Below are positions 6,708-13,026 of a DNA stretch of 13,026 bases, piece after piece. Made by a program: the position numbers and the translations under genes. The DNA comes from Aquificales bacterium (GTDB taxonomy: Bacteria > Aquificota > Aquificia > Aquificales > Aquificaceae). Positions within the stretch are counted from its first letter, which is position 1. Every line of letters begins with the position of its first letter. The notes under the pieces are model-generated. The model made no database searches, had not been told where the DNA came from, and saw only the letters and a list, made by a program, of their open reading frames with translations. The stretch is taken from contig WFWF01000143.1 of NCBI GenBank assembly GCA_015491275.1, positions 1-13,026 on the forward strand. Reading direction: 5' to 3'.

Positions 6708-8602
6708 CAGCCCTTTACCTCCTTTTCCTCCTTTTCAGATTTTTCCCCTTTAAGGGAAGAAACATCCGCACCCTCTGATTTACAAGCATTTCTCACCTTT
6801 ACACCGTACAACTTCAACACTTCTACAAATTCTTCACAAGATATGGTCTCTTTTTCAAGCAGTTTCTTAACAACAGCCTTTATAGGCTCTTTGTACAACT
6901 CTATAACATTCTTGGCATATTCGTATGCGGAGCTAAGAATCTTCTTTACCTCCTCATCAATCTCCTTTTGAAGCTCGGGACTCGTATCTATGCTCGTTGT
7001 TATACCTCCTATGAATGGATTTGCCACCTTCTTAACAGCAATCGGTCCCACCTTGTCACTCATACCCCACATGGCAACCATCCTGTAAGCAAGCTCCGTA
7101 GCCCTTTGGAGATCGTTCTCCGCACCCGTTGTTATCCCTTCCTTACCGTAGAATATCTCTTCCGCAGCCCTTCCACCCATAAGGACAAGTATTCTACCGT
7201 AGATATCCTTTTTGTCATATATATGCTTGTCCTCTATGGGAAATTGCTGGGTAACACCCAACGCTCCGCCTCTCGGAATTATTGAAACCTTGTGAAGGGG
7301 ATCGGAATTTGGAACCATCAATCCCATTATTGCATGTCCCGCTTCGTGGTAGGCTATCTGCTCTTTCTCCCTGTCTGATATTGCCATCCCCTTCCTCTCA
7401 AGACCCATCATAACCCTATCTATCGCCTCTTCTATCTCAGCCATACCTATTTTGTCCTTACCCTTCCTTGCAGCAAGCAATGCTGCCTCATTAAGTATGT
7501 TTTCAAGATCCGCACCAGTAAATCCGGAAGTAGCCCTTGCCACAATTTCAAGATCAACATCATCATCCAGTTTTTTATTCCTTGCATGAACTTTAAGAAT
7601 CTCATACCTTCCCTTGACATCAGGCTTGGGTATAAATATCCTTCTGTCAAATCTTCCCGGTCTCAACAGGGCTGGATCAAGGATATCCGGTCTGTTGGTT
7701 GCAGCGATTACTATAATACCTTCAGATGTGTCAAATCCATCCATTTCAACAAGGAGTTGGTTTAAGGTTTGCTCCCTTTCATCATTGCCACCGCCGAGAT
7801 TCACCGCTCCTCTTGACCTTCCTACCGCATCAATCTCGTCTATGAATATTATGCAAGGAGCATTCTTCTTTGCGGTTTCAAAGAGATCTCTCACTCTTGC
7901 CGCACCGACACCCACAAACATTTCAACAAAATCGGAACCCGATGCGGAAATAAATGGCACATGGGCTTCACCCGCTATAGCCCTCGCAAGCAATGTTTTA
8001 CCCACACCCGGTTCACCGTAAAGCAGTACACCCTTCGGGGGTCTCCCGCCCACCTTATGGAATCTTGCGGGATCCTTGAGATAATCTATTATCTCTTTTA
8101 CCTCTTCCTTTACCTCATCAATACCCGCCACATCCTTCAAGGTAATCTTGGGTTTGTCATCTACATAAACCTTTGCTTTGCTCTTACCGAAAGTAAAAGC
8201 CCTCGTAGGACCCCCACCCCCGCTCATCTGTCTCATCATTGCAATCCATATACCTATGAAAAGAAGTATGGGTAGCCACGAAAGTAAAAGACTGAACAGC
8301 CAACCGTTACCCCCGTCAACGGGTTCCACATTAACACTTACACCCTTTTCAATCATCTTGTTTACAACATCATCGGAACCAACGGGTATGGCGGTTTCTA
8401 TCCTTTGCCCCTCGGATGTAACCGCACTTATCCTCTGACCTTTTACGACAGCTTCCTTTATCTTTCCTTCCTCAACCATTTGAACAAATGTATTTAAAGG
8501 CGTTCTCAAAGCCTGCTGACTCCTCTGCTCAAAGAAATTAAAGGCAAATATCATAAGCCCTATAATTGCAAACCATATAAGTATGTTCCTTACAATATTC
8601 AC
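6707..8602 (-). CDS. ftsH: ATP-dependent zinc metalloprotease FtsH
   Basis: FtsH is a membrane-anchored hexameric AAA+ protease that degrades misfolded membrane proteins and some short-lived cytosolic regulators. The product has 631 residues. Membrane segments are at about 5-24 and 101-125, with the periplasmic part between them. Walker A GEPGVGKT is at 196-203, the pore loop MFVGVGA at about 228-234 and Walker B IIFIDEID at 251-258. The second region of homology, ATNRPDILDPALLRPGRFDR at 301-320, carries the arginine fingers R317/R320. The zinc site is HEAGH at 419-423, with D497 in ENDLQRA as third ligand. All catalytic residues are present. The tail is Lys/Glu rich and encodes the leuC ribosome binding site. 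The start is GTG at 8602, preceded by a purine-rich AAGGAAGGAAAGGG, and places TM1 at the extreme N terminus. The stop shares one base with the leuC ATG (TGATG). A structured leader lies upstream, and tilS, a frequent ftsH neighbour in bacteria, is the next gene upstream. Confidence 0.99.
   Translation of the reverse strand: MNIVRNILIWFAIIGLMIFAFNFFEQRSQQALRTPLNTFVQMVEEGKIKEAVVKGQRISAVTSEGQRIETAIPVGSDDVVNKMIEKGVSVNVEPVDGGNGWLFSLLLSWLPILLFIGIWIAMMRQMSGGGGPTRAFTFGKSKAKVYVDDKPKITLKDVAGIDEVKEEVKEIIDYLKDPARFHKVGGRPPKGVLLYGEPGVGKTLLARAIAGEAHVPFISASGSDFVEMFVGVGAARVRDLFETAKKNAPCIIFIDEIDAVGRSRGAVNLGGGNDEREQTLNQLLVEMDGFDTSEGIIVIAATNRPDILDPALLRPGRFDRRIFIPKPDVKGRYEILKVHARNKKLDDDVDLEIVARATSGFTGADLENILNEAALLAARKGKDKIGMAEIEEAIDRVMMGLERKGMAISDREKEQIAYHEAGHAIMGLMVPNSDPLHKVSIIPRGGALGVTQQFPIEDKHIYDKKDIYGRILVLMGGRAAEEIFYGKEGITTGAENDLQRATELAYRMVAMWGMSDKVGPIAVKKVANPFIGGITTSIDTSPELQKEIDEEVKKILSSAYEYAKNVIELYKEPIKAVVKKLLEKETISCEEFVEVLKLYGVKVRNACKSEGADVSSLKGEKSEKEEKEVKG
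6717..6724 (-). promoter_or_regulatory. Perfect Shine-Dalgarno AAGGAGGT for leuC inside the ftsH 3' end
   Basis: On the minus strand, AAGGAGGT ends 9 bases before the leuC ATG at 6707. It is read in ftsH as part of the charged tail KEVKG. A second GGAGG lies just upstream (6731-6727). It decides the leuC start and suggests strong re-initiation after ftsH. Confidence 0.8.
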
Positions 8603-8712
8603 GCCCTTTCCTTCCTTACCGGACCACCCAAAAGTCCGGTACCGGGCTATTTATATCCCGCCGTCCTAAAGGGTATCCATAGACCCGGCAGGCGGCATTT
8701 GGATACCCCTTA
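8603..8712 (-). promoter_or_regulatory. Candidate structured 5' leader of ftsH (unassigned RNA)
   Basis: Read on the minus strand, this G+C-rich stretch can fold in several ways. Stem 1 pairs GGGTATCCA (8708-8700) with TGGATACCC (8679-8671), 9 perfect bp. Stem 1 can be extended to 13 bp (8712-8700 with 8679-8667) with one G-U pair. Its 20-nt loop contains CCGCC (8695-8691), complementary to GGCGG at 8662-8658. CGGG (8660-8657) can instead pair with CCCG (8646-8643). Stem 3 is a perfect 8 bp hairpin, TACCGGAC (8641-8634) with GTCCGGTA (8624-8617), and ends directly at the ftsH ribosome binding site. CCGGTACCGG (8645-8636) is a palindrome. It could be a translational or attenuation element, or a dispersed intergenic repeat. 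It does not match a riboswitch class that I recognise, and no open frame of note lies within it. Confidence 0.5.
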
Positions 8713-8718
8713 AATCAA

Positions 8719-8724
8719 ATTATA
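8719..8724 (-). promoter_or_regulatory. Possible sigma-70-type -10 box for ftsH
   Basis: A perfect TATAAT on the minus strand lies about 7-12 bases before the 5' foot of leader stem 1, so a transcript would begin at about 8712-8708. At 16-18 bp spacing no good TTGACA-like -35 is visible (CAGGTG at 17 bp), and there is no extended -10 TG, so the assignment is moderate. If real, ftsH-leuC-hyuB has its own promoter separate from tilS. Confidence 0.45.
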
Positions 8725-8774
8725 TCCCATCAAGAAAAATTCACCTGATATATGTTATAAATTAAAAGAAATTA

Positions 8775-9713
8775 TCAGCTTTTCAAGTAAAGTTTACCCC
8801 TTTTACTTATAACCTCACGACCCCCGCCTATATTAACCCTTCCTCCCTTAAACAACAATCTCCTTATCTGTTCTATCTTTCTGAATTCCCTTATCCCTAT
8901 CCACCTTTTGATAACCCTCCTCTGAAGCGCAGTATGTTCATTTCTCAACAGCTTACAATCTATACTTCCATCTTCATCCTTGATCCTTTTAAGCAATTCC
9001 TCAGAAACTGCATCCATAAACCTGTTCTCCTCCGTAAGGATATCCCTAAATGCAAGAAGAGTATCCTCCACCGACGGGTTTATCTCTTTAACAACAGGCA
9101 TGATCCTGTGTCTTATTTTGTTCCTTACAAATTCAAAACTGTAGTTGGAAACATCTTCTACCCAATCAAGTCTTCTCTCAACGGCAAACCTACTTATCTC
9201 CTCCTTTTTAACAAGAAACAATGGTCTTATCACTTTCCCTTCCTTAGGCTCAAAGCCCGTTATACCCTCAAGACCGCTACCCCTTATAAGCCATAAGAAT
9301 ATGGTTTCCACAAGGTCATTGAGATGATGACCCGTAGCAATAAGATCGTAACCCTCCTTTTTGAGAATATCATGGAAAAACTCATATCTTAGCCTGCGGC
9401 CTGCTTCTTCCAAACTTAAACCCTCTTTCCTCGCAAATGCACGTGTATCTACTGATGAAGTGAAAATCTTTACACCCACCTTTCTAGCAAATTGCCTGCA
9501 GAATTCCTCATCCCTGTCCGCATCCTCTCTAAGCTTATGATTTAAATGGGCAAGGGCAATCTCTTTAAGATTAAAAAAGTGGGAAAGCTCTTTAAGGGCT
9601 GTATAAAGCACTACCGAATCAACACCTCCAGAAAAGGCTATTAGTATCCTTGAACGTGGAGGTATTAAGCAATATTTTCTTTGAAGATATACCACCTTTC
9701 TAAGTACACTCAT
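8775..9713 (-). CDS. tilS: tRNA(Ile)-lysidine synthetase TilS (short form)
   Basis: TilS uses ATP and lysine to convert C34 of the CAU-anticodon tRNA(Ile) to lysidine, so that it reads AUA. This is essential in a genome as rich in ATA codons as this one. The PP-loop motif SGGVDS is at residues 28-33. Further family blocks are HLNHKLREDADRDEEF (about 56-71), ATGHHLNDLVETIFLWLIRGSGLEGITG (about 126-153) and RNKIRHRIMP (197-206). At 312 residues it lacks the C-terminal domain of the roughly 430-residue E. coli enzyme, as does the known short Aquifex TilS. The ATG at 9713 has GAGG only 2-3 bases upstream (tight spacing), but no better start lies before the PP loop. It is divergent from cobA, and its first codons would hold any enhancer sites for the sigma-54 promoter. 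No convincing terminator follows it. Confidence 0.97.
   Translation of the reverse strand: MSVLRKVVYLQRKYCLIPPRSRILIAFSGGVDSVVLYTALKELSHFFNLKEIALAHLNHKLREDADRDEEFCRQFARKVGVKIFTSSVDTRAFARKEGLSLEEAGRRLRYEFFHDILKKEGYDLIATGHHLNDLVETIFLWLIRGSGLEGITGFEPKEGKVIRPLFLVKKEEISRFAVERRLDWVEDVSNYSFEFVRNKIRHRIMPVVKEINPSVEDTLLAFRDILTEENRFMDAVSEELLKRIKDEDGSIDCKLLRNEHTALQRRVIKRWIGIREFRKIEQIRRLLFKGGRVNIGGGREVISKRGKLYLKS
9672..9690. promoter_or_regulatory. Possible enhancer-binding dyad upstream of the sigma-54 promoter
   Basis: ATATTTTC (9672-9679) and GAAGATAT (9683-9690) are inverted repeats with one mismatch around 3 bases. The centre is about 92 bases before the predicted cobA transcription start, within the usual -80 to -150 range of sigma-54 activator sites. 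It lies in the first codons of tilS and is AT rich, so chance is quite possible. Confidence 0.25.
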
Positions 9714-9745
9714 TACCTCAATTTTATATTAACATCAGGATAGGT

Positions 9746-9762
9746 TTGGCACGCTTGTTGCT
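9746..9762 (+). promoter_or_regulatory. Sigma-54 (RpoN) -24/-12 promoter of cobA
   Basis: The sequence reads TTGGCACG, four bases, TTGCT. It matches the YTGGCACG-N4-TTGCW consensus at every specified position. The GG (9748-9749) and GC (9760-9761) doublets are separated by exactly 10 bases. The predicted start is near 9773, giving a 5' UTR of about 15 bases that begins just before the AGGAGG ribosome binding site. This geometry makes a chance match unlikely. Such promoters need an ATP-driven NtrC-family activator. Confidence 0.85.
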
Positions 9763-9775
9763 TAATAATAACAGC

Positions 9776-9781
9776 AGGAGG
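9776..9781 (+). promoter_or_regulatory. cobA ribosome binding site AGGAGG
   Basis: A consensus AGGAGG lies 6 bases before the ATG at 9788. It fixes the start there and excludes the in-frame TTG at 9746, which lies inside the sigma-54 -24 element and before the predicted transcript start. Confidence 0.9.
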
Positions 9782-9787
9782 AAAACA

Positions 9788-10534
9788 ATGAAGGTTTATA
9801 TAGTCGGTGCGGGACCAGGAGATCCAGAACTTATCACACTTAAAGCCTTGAAGGTATTAAGTGTTGCAGAAGTAATCATATATGATCGTTTAATAGACAG
9901 GGAGATACTAAAATATGCACCTCCTTCATGTCAGCTTATTTATGCGGGTAAGGAAAGGGGTAAGCATAATCTGTCCCAAGAAGAAATAAACAGGCTGATG
10001 TACTCTAAAGCAAAGGCGGGCTACAGGGTTGTAAGACTTAAAGGAGGAGATCCTCTCCTTTTCGGAAGGGGAGGGGAAGAGATTCTCTATCTTGCAAAAA
10101 GGGGAATTGATGTGGAAGTAATCCCGGGTGTAAGTTCAATAAACGGAGTTTCCGCCTCCGCCTTTATACCGTTAACCCACAGGGATATATCATCTTCAGT
10201 TGTAATCATAAGCGGTCACCCTCCTATAAAAAGGGAAGAAAGGATAGACTGGAAAGGTGTGGCAAGGATAGATACTGTGGTAATATTGATGGGCGTGGGA
10301 AGACGACAGTACATAGCTAAAAAGCTAATAGAGGCAGGTAAGGATCCTTCAGAACCGGTAGCCTTTATAGAAAAGGGTACTACCGATTCGGAAAGGATAA
10401 CTGTAACAACATTGCAGGAAGTTGCGGAGAATCCCCCACATATTGAACCTCCCGCCCTCTTTGTAGTAGGAAAGGTTGTAAGAATAAGGGAGGAAGTGTT
10501 AGATGCCTTACTTTCCCATGTTTGTAAATCTTGA
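9788..10534 (+). CDS. cobA: Uroporphyrinogen-III C-methyltransferase (SUMT)
   Basis: SUMT transfers two methyl groups from S-adenosylmethionine to uroporphyrinogen III to make precorrin-2, the branch point to siroheme and cobalamin. The product has 248 residues. GAGPGDPELITLKA is at 7-20, VRLKGGDPLLFGRGGEE at 82-98, EVIPGVSS at 110-117, PLTHRD at 128-133 and an ILMGV motif at about 166-170. All are canonical SAM-binding elements of the tetrapyrrole methylase fold. It is a stand-alone SUMT domain, without the CysG or HemD fusion seen elsewhere. The 3' end overlaps the next gene by 32 bases. The dehydrogenase next door, with no cobalamin genes in view, points to siroheme for nitrite or sulfite reductase. 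The sigma-54 promoter upstream suggests regulated expression. Confidence 0.96.
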   Translation: MKVYIVGAGPGDPELITLKALKVLSVAEVIIYDRLIDREILKYAPPSCQLIYAGKERGKHNLSQEEINRLMYSKAKAGYRVVRLKGGDPLLFGRGGEEILYLAKRGIDVEVIPGVSSINGVSASAFIPLTHRDISSSVVIISGHPPIKREERIDWKGVARIDTVVILMGVGRRQYIAKKLIEAGKDPSEPVAFIEKGTTDSERITVTTLQEVAENPPHIEPPALFVVGKVVRIREEVLDALLSHVCKS

Positions 10535-10991
10535 AGGCAAAAAAGTGGTGGTGGTAGGAGGTGGAAAAGTTGCCTTAAGAAAGGTTGAAAAACTCCTTGA
10601 ATTTAATCCTGATATACACCTTATAGCCCCGAAAGTATGCAAAGAAATTGAAGTTCTTGCTAAGGAAGGTAAGATTAAGATGTACAAAAGGTACTTTCGT
10701 CCTTTTGATATAAAAGATGCCTTTATGGTTATATGTGCAACCGACAATAAAAAAGTGAATAAAAAAATATCAAATTTAGCAAGAAAAAAGAATATACCTT
10801 GCAATGTGGTTGATAATCCTTCCCTATGCAGTTTTATATTTCCGGCGATAATCACAAAGGGTGATTTATCCATAGGCATATCAACATCTGGGAAAGCACC
10901 GTCACTCTCAAAAACAATAAAATCGGTTATAGAAAACACCCTTCCCCAAGATATTGATATTACTCTTGGAAACATTGCAAAAAAAAGGTAA
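10503..10991 (+). CDS. Precorrin-2 dehydrogenase (SirC/Met8 N-terminal domain type)
   Basis: This enzyme oxidises precorrin-2 to sirohydrochlorin with NAD+, the step after SUMT. The product has 162 residues. MPYFPMFVNLEGKKVVVVGG and GKVALRKVEKLL align with the CysG/Met8 N terminus and the dinucleotide-binding VVGGGKVA loop (17-24). ICATDNKKVN carries the conserved catalytic Asp (D81), and NVVDNPSLCSFIFPAII carries the conserved Ser region (S110). It covers the NAD-binding and dimerisation parts only. The chelatase function would probably need a separate SirB/CbiX-type enzyme, which is not in the window. The start at 10503 has GGGAGG 9 bases upstream, inside cobA. The alternative ATG at 10518 would lose the conserved PYFPMF. 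The middle (about 10740-10800) is notably A rich. An 8-A run sits just before the stop. Confidence 0.9.
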   Translation: MPYFPMFVNLEGKKVVVVGGGKVALRKVEKLLEFNPDIHLIAPKVCKEIEVLAKEGKIKMYKRYFRPFDIKDAFMVICATDNKKVNKKISNLARKKNIPCNVVDNPSLCSFIFPAIITKGDLSIGISTSGKAPSLSKTIKSVIENTLPQDIDITLGNIAKKR

Positions 10992-11014
10992 AATTTTAAC
11001 TAAACAATCTCCAC

Positions 11015-11020
11015 GGAGGA
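11015..11020 (+). promoter_or_regulatory. thiG ribosome binding site GGAGGA
   Basis: GGAGGA lies 4 bases before the ATG at 11025, in the 33-base gap after the precorrin-2 dehydrogenase gene. No promoter or terminator is evident in that gap, so thiG is probably co-transcribed with the genes before it. Confidence 0.75.
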
Positions 11021-11024
11021 CAAA

Positions 11025-11828
11025 ATGACAGATTATGAGAAATTACTTGCGGATGATTATCTTGAAATAGCCGGTAGGAAATTTAAATCAAGACTTATTA
11101 TAGGATCGGGGAAATTTAAAAGTTTTCAGGAGAATAAAGAGGTCCTTGAGGCTTCCGGAGCGGAGATAATAACTGTTGCGGTAAGAAGGGTGAATATTAC
11201 TGACCCCACAAAGGATAATCTTCTTGATTATATAGATCCGAAAAAATACCTCATACTTCCCAATACTGCGGGATGCTATACCGCTGAAGAAGCAATAAAA
11301 ACAGCAATGCTTGCAAGGGAAGCTACGGGTATAAACTGGATAAAGCTTGAGGTAATAGGTGATCAAAAAACACTTCTTCCGGATATGGAACAAACCTTAA
11401 AGGCTGCGGAGATACTTGTTAAGGAAGGCTTTGTTGTGCTTCCTTACATATTTGATGATCCCGTATATGCAAAAAAGTTTGAGGATATAGGATGTGCTGC
11501 TGTAATGCCCCTCGCAGCACCTATAGGGTCAGGTCTTGGACTTCAAAACCCCTACAACATTATATTTATAAAGGAAGCTGTTTCCGTACCGGTTATAGTT
11601 GACGCCGGTATAGGTAGCGCTTCCGATATACCCCCCGTTATGGAATTGGGTGTTGACGCCATTTTGACAAATACAGCACTGGCGGAGGCAAAGGATCCCA
11701 TAAAGATGGCCGTGGCCATGAAACACGCAACTATTGCAGGAAGGCTTGCCTACTTAGCGGGCAGGATGCCCAAGAGGACATATGCGGTTCCCTCTTCCCC
11801 ACTCAAAGGCGTTCCCTATAAATCATGA
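11025..11828 (+). CDS. thiG: Thiazole synthase ThiG
   Basis: ThiG forms the thiazole phosphate ring of thiamin from 1-deoxy-D-xylulose 5-phosphate, dehydroglycine and sulfur carried as ThiS thiocarboxylate. The product has 267 residues, a full-length (beta/alpha)8 barrel. FKSRLIIGSGKF is at 20-31, LPNTAGCYTAEEAI at 78-91 and NWIKLEVIGD at 104-113, with the Schiff-base lysine K107 and E109. MPLAAPIGSGLGLQNP is at 161-176, VDAGIGSASD (D193) at 192-201, and NTALAEAKDP with MAVAMKHA at the phosphate-binding end. All known catalytic residues are present. No thiS, thiH or thiO is adjacent, so this is a lone thiazole gene between tetrapyrrole genes. Its stop overlaps the next start by 4 bases (ATGA). 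Confidence 0.97.
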   Translation: MTDYEKLLADDYLEIAGRKFKSRLIIGSGKFKSFQENKEVLEASGAEIITVAVRRVNITDPTKDNLLDYIDPKKYLILPNTAGCYTAEEAIKTAMLAREATGINWIKLEVIGDQKTLLPDMEQTLKAAEILVKEGFVVLPYIFDDPVYAKKFEDIGCAAVMPLAAPIGSGLGLQNPYNIIFIKEAVSVPVIVDAGIGSASDIPPVMELGVDAILTNTALAEAKDPIKMAVAMKHATIAGRLAYLAGRMPKRTYAVPSSPLKGVPYKS

Positions 11829-13026
11829 TAGATGTTGCGGTAGTAGGAGGCGGTATATCTGGTCTTTCTGTCGCATACAGATTAAAGGCGGAAGGTGTAA
11901 AGGTAAAGGTATTTGAAAGGGAAGATCAACCAGGTGGTTCCGTAAGAACATTAAAAATAAAAGGTTACATTTGTGAATTGGGACCCCAAACGGTCCTTGC
12001 GGATAAAGAGGTAACGGAGTTCATAAAATCAACGGGTATTGAACCCCTATTTGCCTCTGAAGAGTCAAAGATAAGATACATATACAAAGGCGGTAAGCTT
12101 ATTCCTGTACCTATAAATCCCGTATCCTTTTTAACATCACCTCTCCTGAGCCTAAAAGGTAAACTGTGCGTACTTGCGGAGCCCATAGCAAGAAAAAGGA
12201 CTAAGGAAGAAGAAAGTGTTGCTGAATTTGTTAAAAGAAGATTCGGTGAAGAATTCCTTGAAAATATAGTATCTCCTTTTTTGTCAGGTGTTTATGCTGG
12301 TGATCCGGAAAAGCTTTCAGTAAAGTATGCAGTAAGAAGGATATATGAGCTTGAGGAGAAATTCGGCAGTGTTATAAAGGGTGCTATAAAGCTGAAAGCT
12401 TTGGGACCGAGGGGAAGGCTTATATCCTTCAAGGAAGGCTTTTACCAGTTTATTGAACATCTGTCACAAAACCTTGATATAGAATTGGGAAGCCCAGTCC
12501 TTAATATTACAAAAAAGGAAGACAGATATATAATTACAACGCCAAAAGATAAGTACGAAGCAAAAATAGTTGTTCTTGCAGTTCCCTCATACAGCCTTAC
12601 ATATATATTGAGAAGCCTATATCCATCGGTAGCAGAAGAATTTGACAAGATAGAATATGCACCCCTTGTGGTTGTAAACTTGGGAGTTAAAAAGGGCAAT
12701 ATACCTCCCGGTTTCGGCTTTCTGATTCCGAGAAAGGAAGGAAAAAGAATACTCGGCGTTATATTCAGCTCTCATCTTTTTCCGGAAAGAAATCCGGAAG
12801 ATAAGGAGCTTTTAACCGTATATATAGGCGGTGCTACAGATCCAGAAGCTATTGAATTGGAAGAAGATGAACTTTTAAATATAGTGAAGAGAGAACTCAA
12901 TGAAATACTCGGCATAGATGAAATAGATTTCTATCACATTAAAAAATGGAAAAAGGCGATACCCCAGTACAATCTGGGTCACGGGAGATACTATGAGCTG
13001 AGGGATGATATTGAAAACAACTTTAA
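11825..13026 (+). CDS. hemY: Protoporphyrinogen/coproporphyrinogen oxidase, HemY type, 3' end outside window
   Basis: HemY is an FAD-dependent, oxygen-using oxidase that removes six electrons from the porphyrinogen late in haem synthesis. The frame runs open from the ATG at 11825 to the window edge, giving 400 codons of an expected 430-470, so only the C-terminal end is missing. The FAD-binding VVGGGISGLSVAYRL is at about 6-20, FEREDQPGG at 30-38 and ELGPQTVL at about 51-58. The strongly diagnostic SGVYAGDPEKLSVKYAVRRI and YELEEKFGSVIKGAI follow at about 154-188. IPQYNLGH near the edge is the usual PPOX C-terminal motif. It overlaps thiG by ATGA with only weak ribosome binding purines, so translation is probably coupled. 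Whether its product is protoporphyrin or coproporphyrin cannot be told without the rest. It indicates an aerobic or microaerobic haem pathway. Confidence 0.95.
   Translation, partial: MIDVAVVGGGISGLSVAYRLKAEGVKVKVFEREDQPGGSVRTLKIKGYICELGPQTVLADKEVTEFIKSTGIEPLFASEESKIRYIYKGGKLIPVPINPVSFLTSPLLSLKGKLCVLAEPIARKRTKEEESVAEFVKRRFGEEFLENIVSPFLSGVYAGDPEKLSVKYAVRRIYELEEKFGSVIKGAIKLKALGPRGRLISFKEGFYQFIEHLSQNLDIELGSPVLNITKKEDRYIITTPKDKYEAKIVVLAVPSYSLTYILRSLYPSVAEEFDKIEYAPLVVVNLGVKKGNIPPGFGFLIPRKEGKRILGVIFSSHLFPERNPEDKELLTVYIGGATDPEAIELEEDELLNIVKRELNEILGIDEIDFYHIKKWKKAIPQYNLGHGRYYELRDDIENNF

Noticed and set aside
8617..8641. Perfect 8 bp hairpin as an intrinsic terminator for tilS
   Set aside because: On the minus strand it is followed by AAGGAAGG, the ftsH ribosome binding region, and not by a U tract. 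The four T's lie in the loop. It fits a leader element better.
8671..8708. CCGCCTGCCGGG in the leader as a piece of a ZTP-type riboswitch
   Set aside because: Only a short CCGCCTG stretch recalls that family. The other conserved blocks and their order are missing.
9624..9663. ACCTCCA ... TGGAGGT inverted repeat upstream of cobA as an activator site
   Set aside because: The arms are 26 bases apart, and both fall in the constrained start of tilS (one encodes the SGG of the PP loop), so it is probably coincidence.
9746..9787. Upstream TTG start for cobA adding 14 residues
   Set aside because: The TTG is inside the sigma-54 -24 element. AGGAGG is ideally placed for the ATG at 9788, where the family-conserved N terminus begins.
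10508..10975. Long open frame antisense to the precorrin-2 dehydrogenase gene (155 codons)
   Set aside because: It lies fully inside a clear gene and has no recognisable domain. It is a by-product of the codon bias of the real gene. The same holds for the antisense frames over mnmG (2615-3016), ftsH (7614-8021), leuC and tilS.
10979..10986. Run of eight A's near the precorrin-2 dehydrogenase stop as a frameshift site
   Set aside because: A +1 shift would add about 13 codons ending at the thiG start, but the normal end fits short family members and the extension has no conserved look.

Overview
The window looks like a piece of a thermophilic bacterial chromosome of the Aquificales/Aquificaceae type. 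This is an inference from sequence character. The FtsH (Walker A written GEPGVGKT) and the short two-domain TilS are very like the Aquifex proteins as I recall them. Arginine is coded almost only by AGA/AGG and isoleucine largely by ATA. Genes are packed tightly, and functionally unrelated genes overlap. I cannot name a species.

Layout. Bases 1-1993 (+) hold the end of flgK and all of flgL, the two hook-filament junction proteins. mnmG (2039-3883, +), for tRNA wobble-uridine modification, follows after 45 bases that form a hairpin touching its start codon. mnmG meets the next unit tail to tail with a 22-base overlap. On the minus strand, read from right to left, come tilS (9713-8775), a 172-base gap, then ftsH (8602-6707), leuC (6707-5427) and hyuB (5430-3862). 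The last three form an end-overlapping unit. From 9788 to the right edge a plus-strand unit runs cobA (SUMT), a short precorrin-2 dehydrogenase, thiG and a hemY-type protoporphyrinogen oxidase cut off by the window edge. It is mainly a tetrapyrrole cluster (siroheme and haem) with a thiamin gene inside.

The two most notable non-coding signals are these. (1) A full-consensus sigma-54 (-24/-12) promoter at 9746-9762 sits just before the cobA ribosome binding site and could drive the whole cobA-sirC-thiG-hemY unit. It puts siroheme supply under enhancer-dependent control, which fits a role with nitrite or sulfite reductase. (2) The 172-base gap upstream of ftsH carries a TATAAT box followed by a roughly 110-nt G+C-rich leader. 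That leader has a 9 to 13 bp stem, a second perfect 8 bp stem next to the ftsH ribosome binding site, and G/C-rich loop segments able to pair with downstream sequence. It matches no RNA family I can name and is the best candidate here for something undescribed.

No tRNA, rRNA, insertion sequence, CRISPR array or other mobile element is visible. All gaps without a gene are under 300 bases.
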